58,541 nt of DNA from Ruminococcus sp. GTDB lineage: Bacteria > Bacillota > Clostridia > Oscillospirales > Ruminococcaceae. This document shows positions 8,129 through 17,981 of the stretch, in pieces (the first letter of the stretch is position 1; every line of letters begins with the position of its first letter). Made by a program: the position numbers and the translations under genes. The DNA lies in NCBI GenBank assembly GCA_031262105.1, contig JAISIH010000047.1:1-58541 (forward strand), read 5' to 3'. The notes under the pieces are model-generated. The model worked only from the letters and a program-made list of their open reading frames with translations, searched no databases and had not been told where the DNA came from.

Positions 8129-11100
8129 TTAAAAAATTTCTATCGCCCTGTCAAGCGCGAATGAATAGAGATAACTGCTTGCAACCGGTTTATCGAAAAT
8201 TGCCGAAATTGCTGCCGCGTAAATTTTAATTTGCAGATTATAAAGCGCGCGAAGATGCTCTTCAAAAAGCTGTTCCGACGTTTTCACACCGCTATTTCGG
8301 AAGAAATTAGCATTAGTTTTATAGTCGACTAAGATTAAACCGTCCTCTTTTACGACAATTAAGTCGGTTACACCCTGCAAAAAACTATCGTCAGATATAT
8401 TATACTCCTTTTTTAGCCGTTCGTCAAGACCTATATCGCTGACTTTTGCATAAATTTTATATTCACGGCGAATTTCCTCGGGTTTTGCCGGTTTTATGGT
8501 ATTTTTATATAGCTCAGACTTGAAAAATTCATTGATTTTTGCGCGGTTAAGCCCCGAAATTTCAAGCTCCGACATTATTCCCGCATTTTGAAGCCGTTCA
8601 ATCTCTGCATCCACGTTCTTTTCAGCAGAATTGAAATCGCATTTTTGTAAAAACCGATGCATTGCTGTGCCTTTTTCGGAAGCCGTTAACTTCGGGGTTT
8701 CGGAAATTGTCTTTTTATCAAACCGAAGTGAGATATTTTTCACACTGTAAACTCGCGCCAGATCTGAATTAAGCGCAATTTCAGATACCGTCAATTTTGC
8801 CGCTTTTTCTGTCTCTTCATGGGGATAAGTCTGACTCCACATTTCTAAAAGATTTTTAACGACATCCGGGTCGGGTTTATACGAAAAAATTTCGCTGTCC
8901 GAACTTTCATCTGAAGTTTTTGATGAAACTAAGCTTGTTTTAAAAAGCATAGGCGTTGTTTTTGCAGTTTCATTTCTGAAAATATAGCCGTCAGGATGGC
9001 TCGATAATGCGGCAGATAAAAGTGATAAAAAGTTCGATAGATTATGTATGATTTCAGGTTGCGGTTTACCGGTATCGACGATATTTTTCTTAAAATTTTC
9101 ATATAAATCATCTTTTGTTGTTGCAATAAAAAGCCGTTCTTTTGCCCGCGTCAACGCAACATACAAAAGCCGCAGAGACTCAGCCCGAAGCTCTTTTTTC
9201 CGAAGGTTCGAGAGTATAACCTGCGGAAATGTTTTATATCTTTTTATGTTTTCCTGTTCCGAAAAATCGTCATAATCTGCACGTTTTTGGTAACGTACAC
9301 CGACTCCGTATTCACTATGAAATATCAGCGGTTCGCGAATATCCTGTTCGTTATATCGCTTTGAAATATCGCACAAAAACACGAACGGAAACTCAAGTCC
9401 TTTTGATTTATGGATCGTTTTTATAAGCACGGCATCATCGGATTCAGAATTATTCGCGGCAGATGAAAAGTCGCCTTTGCTCCGAATTATATTTTCAATA
9501 TACCTTATAAAATCTGAAATTCCGCCGAAAAAATCATTCTGTGTATAGCTCTTAGCGTACTGGGTCATAAGACGAAGATTTGCCTTCTTTTTCATGCCGT
9601 CAGCGAGCCTGTATGAAAGCGAATTCATAAAATCCGTGCGGTCGAAAATCAGTTGTAATAGGGCATCTGCCGATAACGTCCTTGAAAAACGCCGAAGTGA
9701 ATTTATAACGTCGAACATATGGTTAATCTTATTTTGGAGCGGCAATTTTTCATAGTTTTTAACCGCCGTAAAGAGCGGCGATTTTCTGTCGGAGAGACGT
9801 ATTTCCGCCATTTCATCCGATGAAAAATCAAACATCGGCGACATCATTACCGAGGCTAAAGGTATATCCTGTTTCGGATTATCAATTACGCGCAAAAGGT
9901 TTAATAAAACCTGAATTTCATACGACGATAAAAACGTATCGGTGCTTTCTTTCGACGCCTTAATTCCGAGCGATCTTAACGCTTTTTCATACACTGAAAA
10001 AAGCTTTCTGTCGCGCATTAAGATGCAAAAATCCGATGGTTTGCATCTTCTGTAATCATTGCCGATTTTTACGGTTTCGCCGTTATGAAGCATCTCTCGG
10101 ATTCTTTCTGCAACAGCGATTGCTTCATTTTCTTCTGCAACAATAATCTCTGTCATACGCGAAATTTCATCGTTATAATCGCCGCCGTAAACGAGCATAT
10201 CTTCCGCATAGTTTATACCATCAAAAGTATCTTTTTTAAGCAGCGGATTAAACACAGCATTTACAAAATCAACGACTTCCCGCGAACTTCTGAAATTTTT
10301 AGAAAGCTTTATTAGCTTTGGATTTCTGGTTGTTTTTGCATCACCAACCGTTCGCATAAAAATCCGCGGATTTGCTGCGCGAAAACCGTAAATTGACTGT
10401 TTTATATCTCCGACACAGAATAAATTATCAGGCAGATTATCTTCACCGCGATGTGAAATAAGCTTGAAAATCAAGTCCTGAACGTCGTTTGAGTCTTGAT
10501 ATTCATCAATCATCACGACCTTATTTGTTGCCGCGATTTGTTTTGCAATTGCAGACGGATAAATTTTTTCACCTTTTTTTTCAGACAAAATATCAACGGC
10601 AAACTGCTCTGTATCTGAAAAATCAACCGCATTAACATTCGATTTAAGAGATCTGAATTCATCATCAATCTCGTTAATTAACGCCGATAATTTTTGGGTT
10701 ACGTCAGCATTATAGGCTAAATCTTCGATAATATCGGAGGTCGAAAAAAGGTTAGAAATAAAGCTCTTTTTCCCAAAACATCTTGATTTATAATCAGACC
10801 TTTTTTCGTCAATTAACTTAAAAGCAATCAGCTCTTTTTCGGTTAATTCCTCTTTTTTCGGATTAGTTCCTTTAGTTAGCCGCGGGAATTCAATTCGATT
10901 AACGAGCTGTTCAAAAGGCAAATTCAAACTTACTTTTACACGGAAATTTTGTTCCTCGGTTTTTATAAGATTAATATCATCTTGTATAGAATCGTGAAGC
11001 TTTTCAAATCCGTATTTTTTTGCATTTTCCGATGCGATATTTGCGTCTGACAAAGCAATTGCAAGCTCGCTGTGAATAATTCTGATGTATTCATCCGCAA

Positions 11101-11728
11101 ATTCTTTCGGAATTCCGTCACGATAATTTTGTGCGATTTTCGGTAAAAATTCACGATAAAAAGGCAGCGAACGAAGCTTCTTATATAGGCTTAAAATTAT
11201 CTCTGAAAGCTTTGTACTGTCGCGTTTTTCGTTGTTGAAAATGTCCGCTAAAAAGTCAATATCTTTGTCATTTTCAGAATAACGCCGCTCAAAAACTTCA
11301 TCAACGGCAGCTCTTAACATTGAATCTGCACGCGTTTCATCAAGCACAAAAAATCCGGCAGATACAGGCAGATCCGCAATCTGATCGCGCAAAAGCCGCA
11401 GACAAAAAGCATTAATTGTAGAGATCTTTGCGATCGGGATAAGCGAAAGTTCGCGTCTGAGTCTTACGTTACCGGGATTTTTACGGATTTTTTCAGAAAT
11501 GTTTGTGAAAAGTTTTTTTCGCATTCCCGCAGCGGCATCGTTGGTGAATGTAACCATGGTTAAATCGCTGACTGAAATCGGGTTTTTTTCATCGCAAATT
11601 TGTCTTATCAACCGTTCAACGAGAACTTTTGTTTTACCGCTTCCGGCTGCCGCAGAAACGATTACAGATGTATTGTCAGACTCAATCGCATCTAACTGTT
11701 CAGCCGTAAATTTTATCGTGTCCGACAC
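8129..11728 (-). CDS. addA: AddA helicase-nuclease subunit
   Basis: The helicase and 3'-strand nuclease subunit of the AddAB enzyme, the Gram-positive equivalent of RecBCD, which resects double-strand breaks until a Chi-like site and loads RecA. The 1199-residue length fits. UvrD-type motifs are visible: Walker A AAAGSGKTKVLVERL near 30, motif II DEYQDSNDVQ, and LIKTIHKSKGLEFPFVFL. The C-terminal RecB-family nuclease core ends with GLILVDYKT, where D and K are metal-binding/catalytic residues. The start is GTG, sharing one base with the addB stop (TAGTG), so the two are translationally coupled. Both subunits have intact nuclease motifs. Confidence 0.96.
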   Translation of the reverse strand: MSDTIKFTAEQLDAIESDNTSVIVSAAAGSGKTKVLVERLIRQICDEKNPISVSDLTMVTFTNDAAAGMRKKLFTNISEKIRKNPGNVRLRRELSLIPIAKISTINAFCLRLLRDQIADLPVSAGFFVLDETRADSMLRAAVDEVFERRYSENDKDIDFLADIFNNEKRDSTKLSEIILSLYKKLRSLPFYREFLPKIAQNYRDGIPKEFADEYIRIIHSELAIALSDANIASENAKKYGFEKLHDSIQDDINLIKTEEQNFRVKVSLNLPFEQLVNRIEFPRLTKGTNPKKEELTEKELIAFKLIDEKRSDYKSRCFGKKSFISNLFSTSDIIEDLAYNADVTQKLSALINEIDDEFRSLKSNVNAVDFSDTEQFAVDILSEKKGEKIYPSAIAKQIAATNKVVMIDEYQDSNDVQDLIFKLISHRGEDNLPDNLFCVGDIKQSIYGFRAANPRIFMRTVGDAKTTRNPKLIKLSKNFRSSREVVDFVNAVFNPLLKKDTFDGINYAEDMLVYGGDYNDEISRMTEIIVAEENEAIAVAERIREMLHNGETVKIGNDYRRCKPSDFCILMRDRKLFSVYEKALRSLGIKASKESTDTFLSSYEIQVLLNLLRVIDNPKQDIPLASVMMSPMFDFSSDEMAEIRLSDRKSPLFTAVKNYEKLPLQNKINHMFDVINSLRRFSRTLSADALLQLIFDRTDFMNSLSYRLADGMKKKANLRLMTQYAKSYTQNDFFGGISDFIRYIENIIRSKGDFSSAANNSESDDAVLIKTIHKSKGLEFPFVFLCDISKRYNEQDIREPLIFHSEYGVGVRYQKRADYDDFSEQENIKRYKTFPQVILSNLRKKELRAESLRLLYVALTRAKERLFIATTKDDLYENFKKNIVDTGKPQPEIIHNLSNFLSLLSAALSSHPDGYIFRNETAKTTPMLFKTSLVSSKTSDESSDSEIFSYKPDPDVVKNLLEMWSQTYPHEETEKAAKLTVSEIALNSDLARVYSVKNISLRFDKKTISETPKLTASEKGTAMHRFLQKCDFNSAEKNVDAEIERLQNAGIMSELEISGLNRAKINEFFKSELYKNTIKPAKPEEIRREYKIYAKVSDIGLDERLKKEYNISDDSFLQGVTDLIVVKEDGLILVDYKTNANFFRNSGVKTSEQLFEEHLRALYNLQIKIYAAAISAIFDKPVASSYLYSFALDRAIEIF

Positions 11729-14700
11729 TATTCCACATCCTCATCTACATCAATCTTAAAAAGCATTTCTTTCGCAGTTTTTTTGTCACTTGCAGTGAAA
11801 TTTCTGAAATTTTTAAGCGGCGGATAATTCCCGCAAACGGAGGCATAATCGCAATAACTGCACGGTACGTATTCATCCTTCTGCTCCGTGCCGTTATAGT
11901 CTCGCTTTGCAATTGGAAGAGGTTCGCAAACGCCGTTGTATATATCATTTGCGGCATTTTCTACAAGGCCTAAAAAGTGCGTTTTAAGTAAATCAAATTC
12001 ATTCATAGACAACACGGATGATTTAGTTTTATCAATCTTTCGCACACCAGATTTTTTATCAAAAGCACAAAATCTAACGGGTATAAAATTCCCTGATGCA
12101 CCGTCCGGTATATCTTCCATCGCAGAAATTATCGCTTCATCATCTATAACAGCACCTATCGGACGCCTTAATGCGAACTCATTTTCGCTCATATTTTGCC
12201 GCAAATCTTCTTTAGGCGCAGGATCATACGTGAAAAGATAAAGTGTTCCCGCCGGATAAAAATCTTTGTACTTTTTTGCGTTTCTATCTGTTATCGCGAA
12301 AATATAAATCAGCGGTTGAAGATCAATTCCGTTAAGCATTTTTTGATAGTCAAAATCCTTTTTCCCTGTCTTATAATCGGTTATCCGAACGTAGTTTTCA
12401 TACACGTCAACCCTATCGACAGACCCAGAAAATTTCACGGTTTTACCGTTTTCCAAGAAGATTTTATAAGGCGGCTCATCAAGCTTATAATTTGCAGAAA
12501 ATCCGAAATGAAATTCAGCATCGGAAGGCTTAAATTCAGAGCTTGAAAATTCCGAAATTATGTGTTTTAGAACAGCATAAATCGTACCCTTTATTTTTTT
12601 ATATTCCGCGATAAATTTCGCCGATTTATAAATTTTGCTTCCGATTTCCGATTCATTGTTATAGAATTCGAGCAAATATTTATCAGCTGATTTATAAATC
12701 TCCGTGGCATTATCTACACTTAATCTATTTACGATAATGTCTTCCGTGATTTTACTTAAGACGAAGTGAACAACATTGCCTTTTATCAGCGAGGTAAGCT
12801 CAATACGTTTTCTTGTCGTTAAGTTCAAACCCTTTTTTACAAAAAACAAAAACGGACATTTACAGTAATTTTCAAAACTTGTCGCAGATAAATTTAACGA
12901 ATTTTCATAAAGTTTCTCTGCATTTTCAGGTGAAATATTTTTGCTTAATTGTGCTTTTTCAAGCCGCGATTTATATTCGTTAACAGTTTCAAGAGCTGAC
13001 CTTAATGATACCGCAAACTTCCAGTCATACAGCCTTTTTTCGATGTATTCAACATATGAAATTTCACTGTTTCGACAGAAAAAAGTCTGAGGAAACTGAC
13101 TGCTTTTTATAAGAACATCGTTGCCGAAAATTCCGACTGCATTATCAATAATTTCAGACGGTTGAAGCGATTTTCCGTCACTGCTTGCGGCGGAATAAAG
13201 AAGCAGAATTTTTTCTTTCGCTCCGGCGCAGATATTATAAACCGCAAATCTTTCCTCGGCGATTTTTGTGATTATATCGCCCGAAATATTAACATTTTTT
13301 TCGCGAAGAAGCACTAAATCAGTGTCGGATAAAAGGCTGTTCCTGACGGGCGCAGAAGGTATAACGTCTTCGTTTACGCCTAAAACGATTATGCATTTAG
13401 GGTTATTGAGTCTTGATGAAGCAGTCGGAACAAGGGTTATCGAATCAATAGTTTGCGGCGGCGAAGATATAAATTGTTCTCTGAAAGCCGTTTCGACAAA
13501 TTCGTAAAACTCCGTTAAGGATACTATTTCATCGCTCGATAAACATTCGTGAATTTGTTCAATAATCGTGCAGATTATATTCCACGCGCCGATCTGTTCA
13601 CGCTGTGAAATAAGTTCGCATAGACCATGTTCTGAATTTGAGGCAAGACGTTCCGGAATTTCAAACTGAGAAAGGGTTTGCGCTAAATTTTCACATATCG
13701 TTTTTCCGTCTTTACCGGTAGAATTTTCAGCGAATTTTTCAGCGTTTTTAAGGACGATTTTTCTGATTTTTTCAAATCGTAAATCATCAAATTCATTCTT
13801 AAAATGATGACCTTTAATATCGTTTATGTAACAAAATTCATCAAAATCATAAACATCATCATCGGAAATTGTTACAATGTCACCATTCTTATCTTTGTAT
13901 CGTAAAAAACCCGTTTTAATTAGCCTTAAATAGTCGTCGGCAGATGGATTTTTAAGACATGATATGCGCAAAAACGACATTACAAAAACGGTTATGCTTT
14001 GGTGTGATAAAGGGATTTTTTCGTTAACGAAGAGCGGGATATTATAACGTGAAAAAACGCCTTTCAGAACATCACCGTACATTTTTACATCATGAGCGGC
14101 AATGACAATATCGGAAAAACGATAGCTTTTTTCAGTTACACACATCTGGTGAATAATCGCCGCGCAGTTTTTTGCTTCATCGTAGATATCTTCGCATTCG
14201 ATAACTTTTACCGCATCATTTTGTCCGATAAAAGTAGTCGACGATAGCCTCAAAACGTTTTTTGAAAAACATTTTATCGCTTCATTTTCGTATCTGTACG
14301 GTCTTGAAAAATAGCGGCTTTCGTAATCTATTTCGTGTTTTTTACAGATAGAAATCAGAGAAGATTTTGTATATTCGGTAGGTGAAAATAAAGAGAATTT
14401 CGTAAAATTATCGCCGCTGTAATTATCAATTGTTAGCGTCAAGAAAACATCATCAGCGGATTTTATCATCTCTTCGATTATCTGATTTTCACCCGCAGTA
14501 AATCCCGAAAAACCGTCTATAAAAACTGTTTTTTTCTTAAAAAAATTCGTATTTTCAGCAAGTTTCGCAGCTTCAAAATAGATGTTTACATCATCGCGAT
14601 AACCACTCGCAGTCAGTACATTTATGTACTCGGTCATAATCATTGCGATGTCGTTCATCTTGAGTGTGAGACTCGAATCGGACGTATTATCGGACGAGAT

Positions 14701-15135
14701 ATCTACAGCAAATCGGTTAGTACATTCCTCCGCTGTTATGTGATTGTCGGAGAGTTCTTTTATCATTTCAAGTGCTTTTTTGCGAAACGCCGGCTTGCTA
14801 TGTTGTTTATTAAAATATCGAAGTTTATTTCCCGATAAATTTTTGAGTGCCTTATACATTAAAATTGATTTTATCTCATCGGACGCGTACTTTTTATGCG
14901 GAAAAACGCCCTCTTCAAAGACTGCATCTGTAAGTTTATTAAATCCGAAAACACTTATTTTTGCGGTGTTAAATCGCTTAATTCCCAAAGCATTATAAAG
15001 ATTTCTTTCAAATTCGTAAGAAAACTGATCCGGAACTATAGCGATAATTTCAGCATTATCCGAAATTTCGTTTATCATTTCAAGTATGAGCGTAGATTTT
15101 CCCGTTCCGGCTTCTCCGGTAATAAAATGAAACAT
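11728..15135 (-). CDS. addB: AddB helicase-like nuclease subunit
   Basis: Partner of AddA, about 1135 residues. It carries an N-terminal Walker A (FITGEAGTGKST), a largely inactive helicase body used for Chi recognition in the family, and a C-terminal RecB-like nuclease with RITDYKTGKKDF. Four cysteines expected to ligate a 4Fe-4S cluster that staples the nuclease are present: one in FENYCKCPFLFF and the group CSYCDYASVC near the end. The reading frame includes a TTG one codon earlier, but the ATG at 15135 overlaps the upstream stop as TGATG and is the likely start. Order addB-addA is the usual Firmicute order. Confidence 0.96.
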   Translation of the reverse strand: MFHFITGEAGTGKSTLILEMINEISDNAEIIAIVPDQFSYEFERNLYNALGIKRFNTAKISVFGFNKLTDAVFEEGVFPHKKYASDEIKSILMYKALKNLSGNKLRYFNKQHSKPAFRKKALEMIKELSDNHITAEECTNRFAVDISSDNTSDSSLTLKMNDIAMIMTEYINVLTASGYRDDVNIYFEAAKLAENTNFFKKKTVFIDGFSGFTAGENQIIEEMIKSADDVFLTLTIDNYSGDNFTKFSLFSPTEYTKSSLISICKKHEIDYESRYFSRPYRYENEAIKCFSKNVLRLSSTTFIGQNDAVKVIECEDIYDEAKNCAAIIHQMCVTEKSYRFSDIVIAAHDVKMYGDVLKGVFSRYNIPLFVNEKIPLSHQSITVFVMSFLRISCLKNPSADDYLRLIKTGFLRYKDKNGDIVTISDDDVYDFDEFCYINDIKGHHFKNEFDDLRFEKIRKIVLKNAEKFAENSTGKDGKTICENLAQTLSQFEIPERLASNSEHGLCELISQREQIGAWNIICTIIEQIHECLSSDEIVSLTEFYEFVETAFREQFISSPPQTIDSITLVPTASSRLNNPKCIIVLGVNEDVIPSAPVRNSLLSDTDLVLLREKNVNISGDIITKIAEERFAVYNICAGAKEKILLLYSAASSDGKSLQPSEIIDNAVGIFGNDVLIKSSQFPQTFFCRNSEISYVEYIEKRLYDWKFAVSLRSALETVNEYKSRLEKAQLSKNISPENAEKLYENSLNLSATSFENYCKCPFLFFVKKGLNLTTRKRIELTSLIKGNVVHFVLSKITEDIIVNRLSVDNATEIYKSADKYLLEFYNNESEIGSKIYKSAKFIAEYKKIKGTIYAVLKHIISEFSSSEFKPSDAEFHFGFSANYKLDEPPYKIFLENGKTVKFSGSVDRVDVYENYVRITDYKTGKKDFDYQKMLNGIDLQPLIYIFAITDRNAKKYKDFYPAGTLYLFTYDPAPKEDLRQNMSENEFALRRPIGAVIDDEAIISAMEDIPDGASGNFIPVRFCAFDKKSGVRKIDKTKSSVLSMNEFDLLKTHFLGLVENAANDIYNGVCEPLPIAKRDYNGTEQKDEYVPCSYCDYASVCGNYPPLKNFRNFTASDKKTAKEMLFKIDVDEDVE

Positions 15136-16769
15136 CAATACATCTTCGCTTTCCGCATAATCACATCTCCGGAAAACGGAATATACTCGATTTCCGAAGC
15201 ATTTTCATCTGTTATATAGTATTCATATCCGTAAAAAAGCGGGATAATTAATCCTGAATTTACGGCGGTAATTTCAGCATTTTTCAAGATTTCGACGGCC
15301 TCTGACAGGCTTTCGGCATACGATATTTTATCAAGATCATCGCTTAAATCCGGTGAAAAAGTTATGTCATATTCATCTGAAAAAATCTCGAAAAAATCGC
15401 GTGGATTATTTTCATCTGTGCTAAGTTCCGCTAAGATTATATCGTAATTTTTATCGCCTTTTTTCAGATCATACTCGACATCTGAAACAATCTCGACTAA
15501 AAAATTCACGCCGAAAATTTCGCGCCAAGCATCGGTCAAATCATAAACTAATTCAGGATCGGGAAAGCTTTCCGGCACGGTTATTTTTACATCTCCGATT
15601 CCGTCGGGGTAGTCTTTATACGCTGTCTCCCACTGTCTTTGCGGCGAAATTTCGGAAATGTTAAGCGCGATGTCCGAAACCATTCCGCGATAACTTCTCC
15701 CCATTAGCGAAACCGCCGACGGAATTATCCCTCCCCCGCGTTCGAGAATATTTCCGTCGAGATTTTCACTTTCAAACTCAAAATCATGTGTGAAAGCTGC
15801 GAGCGAACTGATTAGTCTTTCGTCTGAAATTGTTTTTTGCGGATTCGCAACAAGAACATAACTTTTTGTTTGATAGGCAGAATAAGTCTTCCCGGAAAAG
15901 AGCTTTTTATCGTAATTTTTTAGTTTATAGCCGTCAATATCACCCGCTGTAAAGTCCTGTGAGTCAAACTCGGCTGACTTTATATGATAAAAAACACTTC
16001 GCGGAAAAATCTCGTATTCACCCTGAATAGTTTCCCCTTCTTCGGTTTCATAAGACGGCAAAAAATTCGCAGTATTTCGCCTTAAGTCGATAAAATTTTC
16101 ATTCCAATAGGGGTCGTAATTCCAGTCTGCGACGTAGAATGCGCCGTTTGAAATTGACGTTTCAATCGCAAGACCGTATCGCCCTTTTGTTGACTCAAAA
16201 AATGATTGATTGCATGGGAATGATGCGGTTTTTGACATTAGTTTTGTAAACTCAAAGTACGGATAATCGAGCGAAAATTCGACTGTCTTTTCATCTATTG
16301 CCTTAACGCCGATTTTTGTGAAATTCATATTTCCGTTGTAGATTTCGTTTGCGTTTTTAATGCACAAAAAATCTTTCATATACGGCGAAGATGAACTTTT
16401 ATTAAAAATCCGCATGAAAGCAAAGACAAAATCATTCGCCGTAAGCGGCGCTTCAAATTCGCTGTTATTCCACCAAAAAATGTTGTCCTTAAGCGTAAAA
16501 GTATAGGTCAATCCGTCATCGGACATCGTAAAAGATTCCGCCGCATCGGGCGTAATACTGCCGTCGGAATTCTCTTTCATAAGTCCGCGGAAGGTGTTTT
16601 TTATAATATCAATCGACGCGAAATCTTCCGCTAACTGGGGGTCTAAGTTCCCCGGATTCGCGCTTAAATTGAAGGTAAAATCGTAATTTTCACCGCTGTT
16701 TTTGCTGTTACAGCTGCAAAAAATCGTTATGCAAATTAACGCGCAAAAAAACTTATGTAATAATTTCAT
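15135..16769 (-). CDS. oligopeptide/solute-binding lipoprotein (SBP family 5)
   Basis: Extracytoplasmic binding component of a Dpp/Opp-like ABC importer, 544 residues. The N-terminus is a lipoprotein signal with the likely acylated Cys at 20 (ITIFCSC). Family 5 traits follow: ANPGNLDPQLAEDFASIDI, DAAESFTMSDDGLTYTFTL, and WNNSEFEAPLTANDFVFAFMR. The mature part is somewhat divergent in its second half. No permease or ATPase genes lie nearby; the downstream partners are addB and addA, overlapping by one base. It is the first gene of the long minus-strand unit, so its promoter probably drives everything to 2868. Ligand unknown. Confidence 0.87.
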   Translation of the reverse strand: MKLLHKFFCALICITIFCSCNSKNSGENYDFTFNLSANPGNLDPQLAEDFASIDIIKNTFRGLMKENSDGSITPDAAESFTMSDDGLTYTFTLKDNIFWWNNSEFEAPLTANDFVFAFMRIFNKSSSSPYMKDFLCIKNANEIYNGNMNFTKIGVKAIDEKTVEFSLDYPYFEFTKLMSKTASFPCNQSFFESTKGRYGLAIETSISNGAFYVADWNYDPYWNENFIDLRRNTANFLPSYETEEGETIQGEYEIFPRSVFYHIKSAEFDSQDFTAGDIDGYKLKNYDKKLFSGKTYSAYQTKSYVLVANPQKTISDERLISSLAAFTHDFEFESENLDGNILERGGGIIPSAVSLMGRSYRGMVSDIALNISEISPQRQWETAYKDYPDGIGDVKITVPESFPDPELVYDLTDAWREIFGVNFLVEIVSDVEYDLKKGDKNYDIILAELSTDENNPRDFFEIFSDEYDITFSPDLSDDLDKISYAESLSEAVEILKNAEITAVNSGLIIPLFYGYEYYITDENASEIEYIPFSGDVIMRKAKMY

Positions 16770-16780
16770 TTTTCTTAACC

Positions 16781-16790
16781 TATAATTATA
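16781..16790. promoter_or_regulatory. symmetric TATAATTATA, shared -10 candidate of divergent genes
   Basis: The 10-base palindrome lies in the 49-base gap between the divergent solute-binding lipoprotein and YlbJ-like genes and reads TATAAT on both strands. Neither strand has a good -35 at 17 bases, and on the minus strand the transcript would start only a few bases before the ATG. It is therefore a candidate only. Confidence 0.3.
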
Positions 16791-16818
16791 ATGAAAGCTT
16801 TTTGTGAGGAAAACATCT

Positions 16819-17919
16819 TTGAAAAGACGTGCGGAAATCTTAATTATTATCCTTTTTACAGCGGTTTACGGCGGGCTTTTAATCTATTTTGCGAGGGACG
16901 TTGCGGCGGCAATTCGCGAAAGTGTACGGCTCTGTCTTTATACAATCATTCCATCGCTCTACGCCTTTATGGTACTGTCTTCGTTCATCATTTCGACCGG
17001 GATTTATACTGTTTTATCGAAGCCGTTTTCGTTTCTTTCCCGCAAGATTTTTCACATTCCGACAAGGTTTTTTTCGATTTTTTTGCTCGCTTCTGCGGCA
17101 GGTTATCCTGTCGGTGCAAAGCTTTTATCAAGCCTTGTAAAAAGCGGGGATTTGGACAACGATACCGCCGCAGATATGCAGTGTTTTTGCTATTCCGGCG
17201 GTCCTGCGTTTTTTTGCGGAGCGGTAAGTTTAACCCTTTTTGATAATATTTCGCTCGGGTTTTTAATCTTCGGCGTGATTTTTACCGTTAACATTATTTG
17301 CGGAATAATTATCGGGTTAAGAAAGCCAGTTCCGCCCGCATTTGACCCTGTAAAAATCGAAGTAAAAGTTACCGTTCAAAAATTTCTGACAGCGGTTACG
17401 GACGGAGGAAAAAGCATCCTAATCATGTGCGGGATTATAATTTTTTTCTCAAGTTTTACAGCAATTCTCGACAGATTAGGTTTCTTTACGATAATCTCAC
17501 TTGCGTTTTCCGGGAACCTCGGTATATCGAACGCAGACGGCGAAACGCTTATAAAATCGGTTGTCGAGATTAATAATATACTGAGTTTAAGTCGGGGGCA
17601 ACATCATTTTCTGCCTGCTGTAACCGCGCTTTTGTCCTTCGGCGGGGTATGTGTTTTAATGCAGATTTTGCAGTTTTCGGGCGGTTACATTAAGTTTATA
17701 AAATTTATCCTTTACCGCATTTTTGCCGCGGTAGTCTGCTTCTTTTTAACAAAAACCGTGCTTATTTTATTCCCGTCATTGACCGCCGTTTTAGCCGATA
17801 CCGTTAATGGCGGATTTACGAAAGGCACGCCGATTCCGGCGATATTTTTAATATTTATGTCGATAATTCTTCTTACCTTTGAAATTAATACGAAACGAAA
17901 AAGACTTAATTCATTATAG
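16819..17919 (+). CDS. YlbJ-like integral membrane protein (nucleoside-recognition domain type)
   Basis: A polytopic protein of about 366 residues with eight or so hydrophobic segments. The pattern of two gate-like repeats and the motif ASAAGYPVGAKLLSSLVKSG, followed by CYSGGPAFFCGAVSL, matches the sporulation membrane protein YlbJ and related nucleoside-recognition (Gate) proteins; substrates are not established. The frame is open from a GTG at 16804, but the TTG at 16819 has GAGGA at good spacing and is preferred. It is divergent from the long minus-strand unit and followed by a shared terminator. If truly YlbJ, the organism has or had a sporulation programme; I cannot confirm that from one gene. 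Confidence 0.72.
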   Translation: MKRRAEILIIILFTAVYGGLLIYFARDVAAAIRESVRLCLYTIIPSLYAFMVLSSFIISTGIYTVLSKPFSFLSRKIFHIPTRFFSIFLLASAAGYPVGAKLLSSLVKSGDLDNDTAADMQCFCYSGGPAFFCGAVSLTLFDNISLGFLIFGVIFTVNIICGIIIGLRKPVPPAFDPVKIEVKVTVQKFLTAVTDGGKSILIMCGIIIFFSSFTAILDRLGFFTIISLAFSGNLGISNADGETLIKSVVEINNILSLSRGQHHFLPAVTALLSFGGVCVLMQILQFSGGYIKFIKFILYRIFAAVVCFFLTKTVLILFPSLTAVLADTVNGGFTKGTPIPAIFLIFMSIILLTFEINTKRKRLNSL

Positions 17920-17942
17920 CATTTTTTTGTTATCTTGTCAAT

Positions 17943-17979
17943 AAAATTTCCGTACATTTTTGTTATGTACGGAAAATTT
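17943..17979. terminator. bidirectional terminator between YlbJ-like gene and prs
   Basis: A 10-bp stem TTTCCGTACA/TGTACGGAAA (17947-17956 and 17966-17975) with a nine-base loop, flanked by A-runs on one side and T-runs on the other, so each strand ends in a U-tract. It serves the plus-strand YlbJ-like gene and the minus-strand prs, whose stop begins three bases away. Confidence 0.85.
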
Positions 17980-17981
17980 TT

